Source: Bacteroidota bacterium
GTDB lineage: Bacteria; Bacteroidota; Bacteroidia; Bacteroidales; Dysgonomonadaceae
Direction: 5' to 3'
Assembly (NCBI GenBank): GCA_023424395.1
Contig: JAFADY010000050.1
Span: 70,226 to 134,225, forward strand
DNA: 64,000 bases
The translations under genes and the position numbers were made by a program. The notes below the pieces were generated by a model. That model searched no databases. It had not been told where the DNA came from and was given only the letters and a program-made list of their open reading frames with translations. Shown here one piece after another: positions 46,353-54,775 of this stretch. The first letter of the stretch is position 1. The number at the start of each line of letters is the position of its first letter.

Positions 46353-48276
46353 TTCAATTAAAATCTTAGTATCGGTAGTTTTACTACTCAATGTTTTTCA
46401 GGTTCAAAGCCAAACGTATAAGTGGAGTGACGAAGTAGAGTTATTAAAACGAGTTGATTTGCTCCCTGCTTATCGGCATAATCAACTCATAGAGCAAGAA
46501 TCAAGTTACGACCGCACTTGGGGCAACGATGACGGTTTTTCGGGTAAATATTCTTACATCCGTAAAGAAAAAGGAAACCTCGTACTTGCGGAATTTGAAG
46601 GCCCGGGAGTAATCAATAGAATTTGGACTCCCACTCCTACCAACGACACACTGTTGTTTTATTTTGATGGAGAAAGAAATCCTCGGTTAAAAATAAGGTT
46701 TATGGATTTGTTCTCGGGTGAGGTTTATCCGTTTATAAAACCAGTTTGTGGAAACGAAATCGGGGGCTTCTACAGCTATATTCCTATTCCATTCAAAAAA
46801 TCGATAAAAATTGTTCTACAAGGTGAAAAAATTATGTTCCACCAAATTCAATATCGAAAACTTTCCGGTATGAACGTTGAATCATGGACAGGCAATTTTT
46901 CCGATTCTGAAAGAAAATTACTTTCTGATGTAAACAATTTATGGGGCGATATTTTCCCTACAATAAACAATTACTCCACCGGAAAATCTTCAGCATTTCA
47001 AACCGAAGAAAAATCATTCACATTAGAACCGGGAGAGGAAGTCAATTTTTTTGATAAAAAAACGGCCGGCCGCATAATAGGTTTCGACATTGATGGAGGT
47101 ACATCTTTCGAAGGTTTATACAAAGATATTATTCTTTCTGCAAAATGGGATAATGAGCAAGTTGAGGCAATTTATGCTCCTGTTGCTGATTTCTTCGGTT
47201 ATGCTTACGGAAAACCTGCCATGCGAAGCATAGTTATGGGTAGGTACGCAACTACAAATTATTGTTATTTGCCAATGCCATTCGATCAATCGGCGAATAT
47301 GAAACTCATTTACAAGAAAAGAGATGACATCGTACAGAGTGCCATTTCCATAAAGGTGAAGGTTTATTACAACAACAATGCACGAAATTCACAAACAGAA
47401 GGAAAGTTATATACTGAATGGCGTCGAGAAAAACCCGATTTGGGAAAATATTATACCTTTATGGAAACTAAAGGAAAAGGGCATTATGTAGGAACCATTC
47501 ACCAAGCACAAGGATTGCGTCCGGGGATGACACTGTTTTTCGAAGGCGATGACAGTACATATGTCGATGGCAAGATGCGAGTTCACGGCACAGGATCTGA
47601 AGATTATTACAACGGTGGCTGGTATGCCCTACTCGATAGATGGGATCGAGGAATAAGCATGCCTATACATGGTTCTTTGGATTATTCATTGCCAATGGCT
47701 AGAACCGGTGGATATCGTTTCTTTCTTTCCGATAAAATGCCCTTCGAAAGCGAAATTTATCATGGCATGGAACACGGAGAAGTTCGCAATGATTTTCCTG
47801 TCGATTATACATCGGTTGCTTTTTACTATGCTGCTCAACCTTTGAAAGAACGTATGGAACCCACGGGTGAATTAAGAGAGGTTTATTTACCAAATACGCA
47901 TGTATATTTTCCACAATTAATGGAAGTTACTTTAGACAGAGGAGTTCAAGGAATACTTGATAGAGGGCTTATGATAACCACGTATGGACAAGGAGCATTT
48001 AGAGTAAAGCTTTCAGATGTACCAGAAGGAAAGTATAAAGTACTTATTAATTATCACGAGAGAATTAATGGCGCCGATTTTCAAGTTTGGCAACGTCAAA
48101 ATCAGCTTTCAGATTGGATTTCCACAAAAAACAACAGAGAAGAAGAAAAAGGTAAGGTACATGTTGGAGATATTCAACTTACCGGGCAAACTAATTCCGT
48201 AACATTTCATGTGCGCAAAAACAACGAGGCCGATTTATTTGAATTAAATTTAATCACTCTCGAAAAAATAGATTAA
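46342..48276 (+). CDS. GH172 (DUF2961) glycosidase 4, long form with C-terminal beta-module
   Basis: A 644-residue secreted protein (signal ending QVQSQ). It has an N-terminal GH172 jelly-roll part (about 25-230: SSYDRTWGNDDGFSGKYSYI, EFEGPGVINRIWTPTPTND, IGGFYSYIPIPF), a second half (about 230-520: GFDIDGGTSFEGLYKDIIL, KGKGHYVG, VHGTGSEDYYNGGWY) and a C-terminal carbohydrate-binding-like domain (about 525-640, FQVWQRQNQLSDWI). The first two parts are closely related to residues 1-520 of the fusion protein at 58943. The TGSEDYY motif carries the conserved Glu. Two-part DUF2961 proteins are typical of Bacteroidota GH172. Substrate inferred as D-arabinan side chains or termini. Confidence 0.85.
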   Translation: MIKISIKILVSVVLLLNVFQVQSQTYKWSDEVELLKRVDLLPAYRHNQLIEQESSYDRTWGNDDGFSGKYSYIRKEKGNLVLAEFEGPGVINRIWTPTPTNDTLLFYFDGERNPRLKIRFMDLFSGEVYPFIKPVCGNEIGGFYSYIPIPFKKSIKIVLQGEKIMFHQIQYRKLSGMNVESWTGNFSDSERKLLSDVNNLWGDIFPTINNYSTGKSSAFQTEEKSFTLEPGEEVNFFDKKTAGRIIGFDIDGGTSFEGLYKDIILSAKWDNEQVEAIYAPVADFFGYAYGKPAMRSIVMGRYATTNYCYLPMPFDQSANMKLIYKKRDDIVQSAISIKVKVYYNNNARNSQTEGKLYTEWRREKPDLGKYYTFMETKGKGHYVGTIHQAQGLRPGMTLFFEGDDSTYVDGKMRVHGTGSEDYYNGGWYALLDRWDRGISMPIHGSLDYSLPMARTGGYRFFLSDKMPFESEIYHGMEHGEVRNDFPVDYTSVAFYYAAQPLKERMEPTGELREVYLPNTHVYFPQLMEVTLDRGVQGILDRGLMITTYGQGAFRVKLSDVPEGKYKVLINYHERINGADFQVWQRQNQLSDWISTKNNREEEKGKVHVGDIQLTGQTNSVTFHVRKNNEADLFELNLITLEKID

Positions 48277-48293
48277 CTATCTTTATCTTAACA

Positions 48294-50363
48294 ATGAAAC
48301 GAAACGTTCTGTATTTAATATTCATTCTCATTACTTTCGCAACGTTTGCTCAAACAAGAAATATAATTGAGACAGAAGAATTACCGGCTAATTTCAGGGA
48401 AGTTATTCAAAATATTTCATATGATAACTTAGCTGACTTATCGGGTAATAAAATTATACAAGTAATTAATTCAAACGTAATTCACGTTAAAATTAAATTC
48501 GATTTACCCAATACGTTTGTACAAAATAATTGGCAAATCGACATTCGACCTTCGTATTTACCAACTTTCCATTGGGCTCCGCACCTCACACCAGGCGAAA
48601 ATAACATTATTGACCAACACGTGTTCCGTTCACCCGTGCTTATGATGGGTAACAATGAGAAGATTCTGATGCTTATACCCGATTTGGATATAATGAAACA
48701 AGAAACACCTGTAAGGTGGTATATGGACATGGATGCCTTAGGCAACAAAATGACTTTAGGAATGAGCAATAGTCGTGTGGTCGATCACGTTTTGTTCGAA
48801 AGAACCGCGGGAGCTACGTTTCCTTTAGGCATTGTGGAGGTCGGTTTTTATTTAATGTTATTCAATGACTCTCAAACGTTGGAGAATCCTTTCCGTAAAC
48901 CGTTAGAATTCCTTTGGGATAAATGGGGTAAAAATTTATATGAAAATGGTGAACCGTTACAAGGAGACTTACTTCCGTTTGTAAACCATACATATAACTG
49001 GGCTTTCAACACTTGGTCAGAAAGTGTTTGGCAAGAATTTACACTAAATGGAAAAACAGTAGGCGCTCCGGTTTTTATAGTAAACGTAACCCAGAGTCCT
49101 AATTATCCCGGGGAAATTAATGAAAGGGAATTTCGTTCAATTTGGAATCAAGCATGGTTTAGCTCTTTAAGGTCTGCGAGCGGATTATACCGGTATTCGA
49201 GACGATACAATAATCCGGAATTAATGAATAAAGCAAATATGACTAAAGAACTTGCCTTGCTTTTTCCTAAATTAAATGGATTCTTTTACGGTTTGATTGG
49301 AACCGAAATGGAAAATGTAACAATAAATGGCAGAAACTACTGGCGCAGCAAAGGATGGGATACTTATTTTTGGGGAAATTCAAATAGAAATCCATATAAG
49401 GGCGATGCTAAGTTAGCGCCTTTTCATATATTGGATATGAGCTGGACAGCTCTTCTTATGCTTCGTTGGCACACAGAATTAGAAAATGATCGACGACTGG
49501 TTGATTATGCCGAAGAGTATGCGCAAGCTCTATTAAGCATTCAAGATGCGCACGGTTTTTTTCCGGGTTGGCTAAGACCCGATAATTTAGAACCTTTATG
49601 TCACTTGAACGACTCACCCGAAACATCTATGTCGGTTACTTTTCTCCTAAAACTATATGAAATAACTGAGAATGAAATATATAAACAAGCTGCGCTGAAA
49701 GCAATGGAGGCAGTTATAGAAAATGTAATCCCACAGGGCAGATGGGAAGACTTTGAAACATACTGGTCATGTTCCCGTTTCGGATCCGAAATGTTGGTGG
49801 GTTACAAAGTAGAGAGGAATAATCAGCACAAACAGAACAATTTTTCAATGTTTTGGACTGCAGAAGCTCTATTGGAATGTTATAACCTCACTGGTGAGCA
49901 GAGATATTTGCAATTGGGGCAGCGCACACTCGACGAGATGCTAATGACACAAGCATCGTGGCAGCCTCCATATATTTATGTAAAAGCCTTAGGGGGATTT
50001 GGTGTAATGAATGCCGATGGCGAATGGAATGATTCGCGCGAAAGCTTGTTTGCCGAATTAATTTTACAATATGGGAAATTGCTTAACAAACAAGAGTATA
50101 CAGAGCGTGGTTATGCTGCTCTCAGGGCTGCATTTGTGATGATGTATTGTCCCGAAAATCCACAAACGAAAATCCAATGGGAAAAAGTATATCCTTTCTT
50201 CGGCCCGGAGGACTATGGTTTTACAATGGAAAATTACGGACACGGTGGCAGAACAAGTCCGGAGGGTGAAGGCATGGGTGAATTCACCATATACGATTGG
50301 GGAAACGGAGCTGCAGCGGAAGCTTATAACCGCATCTTAGATAAATTTGGACAAATTAATTGA
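48294..50363 (+). CDS. Secreted (alpha/alpha)-barrel-like protein of unknown function
   Basis: A 689-residue secreted protein (signal LIFILITFATFAQ). I do not recognise a named family. The N-terminal 230 residues look beta-rich (SYLPTFHWAPHLTPGENN). Residues about 240-680 show repeated helical hairpins of the six-hairpin glycosidase type: RSASGLYRYSRRYNNPELMNKA, YAEEYAQALLSIQDAHGFFPGW, AALKAMEAVIENVIPQGRWEDF and LGQRTLDEMLMTQASW. Conserved-looking acidic and aromatic residues (ETYWSCSRFGSE; WNDSRESLFAE) could form an active site. It lies between GH172 and a mutarotase-like protein, so it may be an undescribed glycosidase or lyase for this glycan. Evidence for catalysis is only fold and context. 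Confidence 0.6.
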   Translation: MKRNVLYLIFILITFATFAQTRNIIETEELPANFREVIQNISYDNLADLSGNKIIQVINSNVIHVKIKFDLPNTFVQNNWQIDIRPSYLPTFHWAPHLTPGENNIIDQHVFRSPVLMMGNNEKILMLIPDLDIMKQETPVRWYMDMDALGNKMTLGMSNSRVVDHVLFERTAGATFPLGIVEVGFYLMLFNDSQTLENPFRKPLEFLWDKWGKNLYENGEPLQGDLLPFVNHTYNWAFNTWSESVWQEFTLNGKTVGAPVFIVNVTQSPNYPGEINEREFRSIWNQAWFSSLRSASGLYRYSRRYNNPELMNKANMTKELALLFPKLNGFFYGLIGTEMENVTINGRNYWRSKGWDTYFWGNSNRNPYKGDAKLAPFHILDMSWTALLMLRWHTELENDRRLVDYAEEYAQALLSIQDAHGFFPGWLRPDNLEPLCHLNDSPETSMSVTFLLKLYEITENEIYKQAALKAMEAVIENVIPQGRWEDFETYWSCSRFGSEMLVGYKVERNNQHKQNNFSMFWTAEALLECYNLTGEQRYLQLGQRTLDEMLMTQASWQPPYIYVKALGGFGVMNADGEWNDSRESLFAELILQYGKLLNKQEYTERGYAALRAAFVMMYCPENPQTKIQWEKVYPFFGPEDYGFTMENYGHGGRTSPEGEGMGEFTIYDWGNGAAAEAYNRILDKFGQIN

Positions 50364-50377
50364 TAAAAATACAAGCT

Positions 50378-51637
50378 ATGAAACTACTAAAAATGAACTT
50401 AATTATGCTGGTTGCTGCTGTTTTCGCAGGAATTTTAATGCTATCGTGCAGCGGCAACACACAAAAAAAATCTGAAAATATGGAAAAGACGTATGAGAAA
50501 GGGACATTTGGCTATGATCTGAAATATTTGACAGAAAAAGATAGCCAAATTGTTGTATTGGAATCTGATGACGGAAAAGCACAAGTAATAGTTTCCGGAA
50601 AGTATCAGGCAAAAGTTTTTACCTCCACTGCCAATGGAGAAGAAGGTAATAGTCATGGATTTGTTAATTATAACTTTTTCGATTCGGGCGTTGTAGATGA
50701 ACACATGAATGGTTTTGGAGGGGAAGACCGTTTCTGGTTAGGCCCTGAAGGCGGGCAATACTCTATTTATTTTGAACCGGGTAAGGAACAAGTATATGAT
50801 AATTGGCATACGCCAAAAGCTATCGATATAGAAGAGTGGACAGTGAATGGAGCTTCTTCAAAAGAAGTAACTTTAAGTAAAGACATGGAGTTGAAAAACT
50901 ACAAAGGAATTACAATGAAATTAAGTGCACAGCGAAAGGTAACACTACTGTCCGATGCTGAAATTTCTTCAGAATTGGGTGTAACCGTTCCGGAGGGAGT
51001 AAATGCAGTTGCGTATAAAACCGACAATAGAATAAACAATAAAAATGATTTTGAATGGACTACCGAAACAGGAACCGTTTGTATTTGGATATTGGATATG
51101 TTTAATCCATCTGACTCAGCGGTAACTATAATTCCTTACAACACAGGCCACGAGAGAGAACTTGGTAAAATAGCCACCACTGATTATTTCGGAGAAATTC
51201 CTGCAGATCGTTTAATTGACGACAATGGGACGCTTTATTTTAAAACAGATGGAGAATTTAGAAGTAAGTTGGGGATGAACGCCAAACGCACGAAATCTAT
51301 CGCGGCAAATTATGATCCTATTGCGAAGCGATTAACCGTGGTAACATTTGAGGCAAAACCCGATGAGATCTATTTGAACCAAGAATGGAATCCGGAAAAA
51401 GACCCTCTTGTGGGAGATGCATTAAATGCTTATAACGACGGCCCGCTGGAAGACGGCAGTATTATGGGGCCTTTTCTCGAGCTGGAAAGTTGCTCTCCCG
51501 GAGCGTTTTTAAAACCCGGACAATCATTATCGCATATACACAATGTATTTCATTTTGTAGGTGATGAGGCTGCGCTCTCTTCAATCGCAGAGAAATTGTT
51601 TGGCGTGAGTTTAAATAAAGTAAAAACAGTTTTCTGA
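50378..51637 (+). CDS. DUF6786-like lipoprotein, mutarotase-fold candidate
   Basis: About 419 residues from the ATG at 50378; an upstream TTG would overlap the previous stop. It is a lipoprotein (LMLSC). The body has the beta-rich pattern of galactose-mutarotase-like proteins (VIVSGKYQAKVFTSTANG; HGFVNYNFFDSG; EDRFWLGPEGGQYSIYF; a late LSHIHNVFHFVG). I associate it with the family annotated DUF6786. A mutarotase next to the sugar permease and kinase would speed anomer exchange of the released sugar, but no catalytic residue has been verified. Confidence 0.55.
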   Translation: MKLLKMNLIMLVAAVFAGILMLSCSGNTQKKSENMEKTYEKGTFGYDLKYLTEKDSQIVVLESDDGKAQVIVSGKYQAKVFTSTANGEEGNSHGFVNYNFFDSGVVDEHMNGFGGEDRFWLGPEGGQYSIYFEPGKEQVYDNWHTPKAIDIEEWTVNGASSKEVTLSKDMELKNYKGITMKLSAQRKVTLLSDAEISSELGVTVPEGVNAVAYKTDNRINNKNDFEWTTETGTVCIWILDMFNPSDSAVTIIPYNTGHERELGKIATTDYFGEIPADRLIDDNGTLYFKTDGEFRSKLGMNAKRTKSIAANYDPIAKRLTVVTFEAKPDEIYLNQEWNPEKDPLVGDALNAYNDGPLEDGSIMGPFLELESCSPGAFLKPGQSLSHIHNVFHFVGDEAALSSIAEKLFGVSLNKVKTVF

Positions 51638-51646
51638 TAAAAATAT

Positions 51647-53098
51647 ATGAACACAAAGATCAATAAACACCGTTTAGTTCCTGCGGGGATCATTTTCCCC
51701 TTTATCCTGCTGACTTCACTTTTCTTCATTTGGGCTGTGCCCAATAACATGACAGATACCATGCTTGCCGCTTTTAAACGCATTATGAGTTTAAGCGACA
51801 CGCAAACTGCATGGATTCAAGTAGTTTGTTATCTGCTCGGGTACGGTTTTTTCGCTATTCCGGGAGCCATTTACATAAAAAAACATACCTACAAATCGGG
51901 GGTATTGTTGGGACTCGGCTTTTGTATAGCCGGTGCGATTCTTTTTTATCCGGCAATGTTGGCAAACAACATGAGTTCTTTTTTAAGTTTTGGAATGTAT
52001 TTGTTGGCAATTTTTGTGCTTTTTGCAGGATTGTCCATTCTTGAAACATCCGCTAATTCTTATATATATGCTTTAGGCGATCCTTACACTGCAACACGAA
52101 GGTTAAATTTTTCTCAATCGTTTAATCCCTTCGGTGCGCTTACGGGTGTTCTTGTGAGTCAAGTTTTTGTACTGTCGCAGCTCAACACAATGAGTGCCTC
52201 GGACAGAGCTTCATTAAGTCAGCAAGAGTTGGTAAGTATCCAAAACTTTGAACTAAATGCCGTGACAACCGCATATCTTGTTCTTGGTTTGGTGATGCTA
52301 ATACTTTTTCTTCTTATTCTGTTCACAAAAATGCCAAAAGCACAAGATGACGATAAAACATTAGACCTAAAAGCTACCTGGGGACGATTGAAAAGGAATA
52401 AAAACTACATTTGGGGAGTAATTGCTCAATTTTTCTATGTTGGAGCCCAAATTGCAGTTTGGTCTTTCATAATCCGTTATGTTATGCAACAATTAAATTT
52501 TGATGCTATCATTGCAGGATTAGGAGAAAATCCTTCTTCAGAAGGAATTATTCAAGCGCTAAGAGGTGTTGAACCTTTAGCAGGTGCGTTTTACAATTTT
52601 AGTGAATGGATAGGATTAGATGTTTTGTTACCTCGCACTGCCGAACAAGCAGGAGCTACTTATTACATAATGTCTCTCATTCTTTTTGTGACAGGACGTT
52701 TTATCTGCACATTTTTAATGAAATGGATTAGACCGGTAAATCTACTTTCAGCTTTGGCTGTTCTTGCAGTAATATGTTCTATTGTTGCAATTTACGCTCC
52801 CGGATTTTTAGGCGTATATGCTCTGATGGGAATTTCAGGTTGCATGTCATTGATGTTTCCTACAATTTATGGATTAGGAGTAAGAGGATTGGGAGATGAT
52901 ACCAAAATAGGCGGTTCCGGTATGGTAATGGCTATAGCAGGTGCAGCGCTTCTCACACAAATACAAGGAATTTTGTCCGATCAATCCGGCAGCATCAAGT
53001 TTGCTTACTGGGTTCCGGCTATTGCTTTCGCATTCATCGCATATTATAGCTTTACGATAGCTCGTAATAAAAAAATACAAGCTGCAATAAAAGATTAA
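51647..53098 (+). CDS. FucP-like sugar:proton symporter (MFS)
   Basis: A 483-residue inner-membrane transporter with about twelve hydrophobic segments and the FucP signature residues: Asp37 in PNNMTDTM and Glu133 in LSILETSANSY, matching Asp46 and Glu135 of E. coli FucP. FucP carries L-fucose and, as a stereochemical analogue, D-arabinose, driven by protons. An insertion of about 70 residues near the middle (GLGENPSSEGIIQALRGV) is longer than in E. coli. It lies 2 bp before the ribulokinase start, a tight coupling that argues for a shared substrate, which I take to be D-arabinose. Confidence 0.85.
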   Translation: MNTKINKHRLVPAGIIFPFILLTSLFFIWAVPNNMTDTMLAAFKRIMSLSDTQTAWIQVVCYLLGYGFFAIPGAIYIKKHTYKSGVLLGLGFCIAGAILFYPAMLANNMSSFLSFGMYLLAIFVLFAGLSILETSANSYIYALGDPYTATRRLNFSQSFNPFGALTGVLVSQVFVLSQLNTMSASDRASLSQQELVSIQNFELNAVTTAYLVLGLVMLILFLLILFTKMPKAQDDDKTLDLKATWGRLKRNKNYIWGVIAQFFYVGAQIAVWSFIIRYVMQQLNFDAIIAGLGENPSSEGIIQALRGVEPLAGAFYNFSEWIGLDVLLPRTAEQAGATYYIMSLILFVTGRFICTFLMKWIRPVNLLSALAVLAVICSIVAIYAPGFLGVYALMGISGCMSLMFPTIYGLGVRGLGDDTKIGGSGMVMAIAGAALLTQIQGILSDQSGSIKFAYWVPAIAFAFIAYYSFTIARNKKIQAAIKD

Positions 53099-53100
53099 TA

Positions 53101-54717
53101 ATGAATAAGATAGTTATTGGCATAGACTACGGCACGGATTCTTGCCGTGCCCTTGTAGTCGATACGGATTCTGGAAAAGAAATAGCATCGCACGTTGCTT
53201 TTTACCCCCGATGGAGAAAGGGATTGTATTGCAATCCCTCCAACAATCAATATCGGCAACATCCGCAAGATTACATCGATTCGCTTGAGGAGGCCGTGCA
53301 TGGCGCTTTAGAAAAAATATCGGGAGAAGAAATCCGGAACATAATGGCAATCGGTATCGACACCACGGGAAGTACACCTTGCCTTACCGATAAAAATGGT
53401 ATGCCGTTGGCTTTGTTGCAGGAATATTCCGAAGACCCTGATGCCATGTTTATACTTTGGAAAGACCATACTTCCATTGAAGAAGCCAACGATATTAATA
53501 AGCTTGCTCATGAATGGGAAACAGATTATACATCGTTATCGGGAGGAATATATTCATCGGAATGGTTTTGGGCAAAAGCCCTACATGTACTTCGTAAAAA
53601 TGAAAAAGTATGTCAAGAAGCACATGCTGTTATTGAGCATTGTGATTGGATGCCGGCAATGCTTACAGGAATTTTGAAACCCGAAAAAGTAAAACGCAGT
53701 AGATGTGCTGCAGGCCATAAGGCAATGTGGGCCGAAGATTGGGGAGGTTATCCTTCAAAAGAATATTTTACGAAGCTAAATCCTGCTCTAGGACATATTC
53801 GTGAACACTTGAGTAATCAGACCTACACGAGTGATAAACCCGTTGGAAAAATCACCAAAGAATGGGCGGATAAACTCGGGGTTCCGGAGCATGTATTAGT
53901 TTCTGTGGGTATTTTGGATGCTCATGCCGGTGCAATTGGCGCGGGTATCAAAGAACACACTATGGTCAAGATTATCGGCACGTCAACTTGCGACATTGTG
54001 GTTGCTTCTAAAGATGTTATCAATTCAAATGTTCCGGGTATAAGCGGACAAGTGGATGGCTCGGTTTTGCCTGATATGATTGGTCTAGAAGCAGGGCAAT
54101 CCGCTTTTGGCGATGTATACGCCTGGTTCAATAATCTTCTCTCATGGCCGCTACAACTTTTGCCTGCCGATGAAAAGGATACAATTATTAGTAAAATTCT
54201 TCCTAAATTGACAGAAGAAGCCCAACAAATCCCTATTACCGAAGATTCAATAGTTTCTTTGGATTGGCTGAATGGGAGAAGGACGCCTTTTGTAGATTTT
54301 ACTAAAAAAGGGATTATTAAAGGGATAACTTTAAGCACAACAGCAGCTCAAATTTTTAAAAGCCTGGTTGAAGCTACGGCTTTTGGCTCCAAAGCAATCC
54401 TGGATCACTTTAAAGATGAAGGGATAGTCCTAAATGAAGTTATAGGAGTTGGTGGTATCTCAAGAAAATCGGATTATGTTATGCAAACATTATCCGATGT
54501 AATGAGGGTACCCATTAAGGTGGCGGCAACAGACCAGGCGGGAGCGCTCGGAGTGGCTATGTCTGCAGCTGTAGCTGCCGGAATATTTGAAAATTTGTCA
54601 AGAGCACAAATCGCGCTCGGTAAGGATTATGATAAAGTGTATTATCCTAACGAAAAAAACCGGATGGTGTACGATAAATTATACTCGGATTATCTTAGTT
54701 TAAGCAGTATAACATAG
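53101..54717 (+). CDS. araB: Ribulokinase (FGGY family)
   Basis: A 538-residue FGGY carbohydrate kinase. The N-terminal phosphate loop GIDYGTDSCRALVVD is typical of AraB ribulokinases (GxDxGTxSxRA), followed by GIDTTGSTP, WKDHTS (the usual ribulokinase WKDHTA-like motif), GILDAHAGAIG, IGTSTCDI and the C-terminal GGISRKSDYVMQTLSDV. AraB-type enzymes phosphorylate D- and L-ribulose at O5. With FucI producing D-ribulose from D-arabinose, the product is D-ribulose 5-phosphate, which enters the pentose phosphate pathway without an aldolase. There is no araA or araD in the window, so the classical L-arabinose pathway is unlikely here. Confidence 0.9.
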   Translation: MNKIVIGIDYGTDSCRALVVDTDSGKEIASHVAFYPRWRKGLYCNPSNNQYRQHPQDYIDSLEEAVHGALEKISGEEIRNIMAIGIDTTGSTPCLTDKNGMPLALLQEYSEDPDAMFILWKDHTSIEEANDINKLAHEWETDYTSLSGGIYSSEWFWAKALHVLRKNEKVCQEAHAVIEHCDWMPAMLTGILKPEKVKRSRCAAGHKAMWAEDWGGYPSKEYFTKLNPALGHIREHLSNQTYTSDKPVGKITKEWADKLGVPEHVLVSVGILDAHAGAIGAGIKEHTMVKIIGTSTCDIVVASKDVINSNVPGISGQVDGSVLPDMIGLEAGQSAFGDVYAWFNNLLSWPLQLLPADEKDTIISKILPKLTEEAQQIPITEDSIVSLDWLNGRRTPFVDFTKKGIIKGITLSTTAAQIFKSLVEATAFGSKAILDHFKDEGIVLNEVIGVGGISRKSDYVMQTLSDVMRVPIKVAATDQAGALGVAMSAAVAAGIFENLSRAQIALGKDYDKVYYPNEKNRMVYDKLYSDYLSLSSIT

Positions 54718-54775
54718 ACTCCTGAGCCGTAATAATGCTTTTGTCTTTATTTTTAGTTCAATTAATTTCAATAAG

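Noticed and set aside
6227..54717. L-fucose utilisation operon (FucI, FucP-like permease, FGGY kinase)
   Set aside because: There is no fuculose-phosphate aldolase and no fucosidase in the window, and the kinase motifs are of the ribulokinase type. The surrounding glycosidases are of D-arabinan families.
53101..54717. Classical L-arabinose pathway gene
   Set aside because: AraB-like sequence alone would suggest it, but araA and araD are missing and the only isomerase is FucI, which does not act on L-arabinose.
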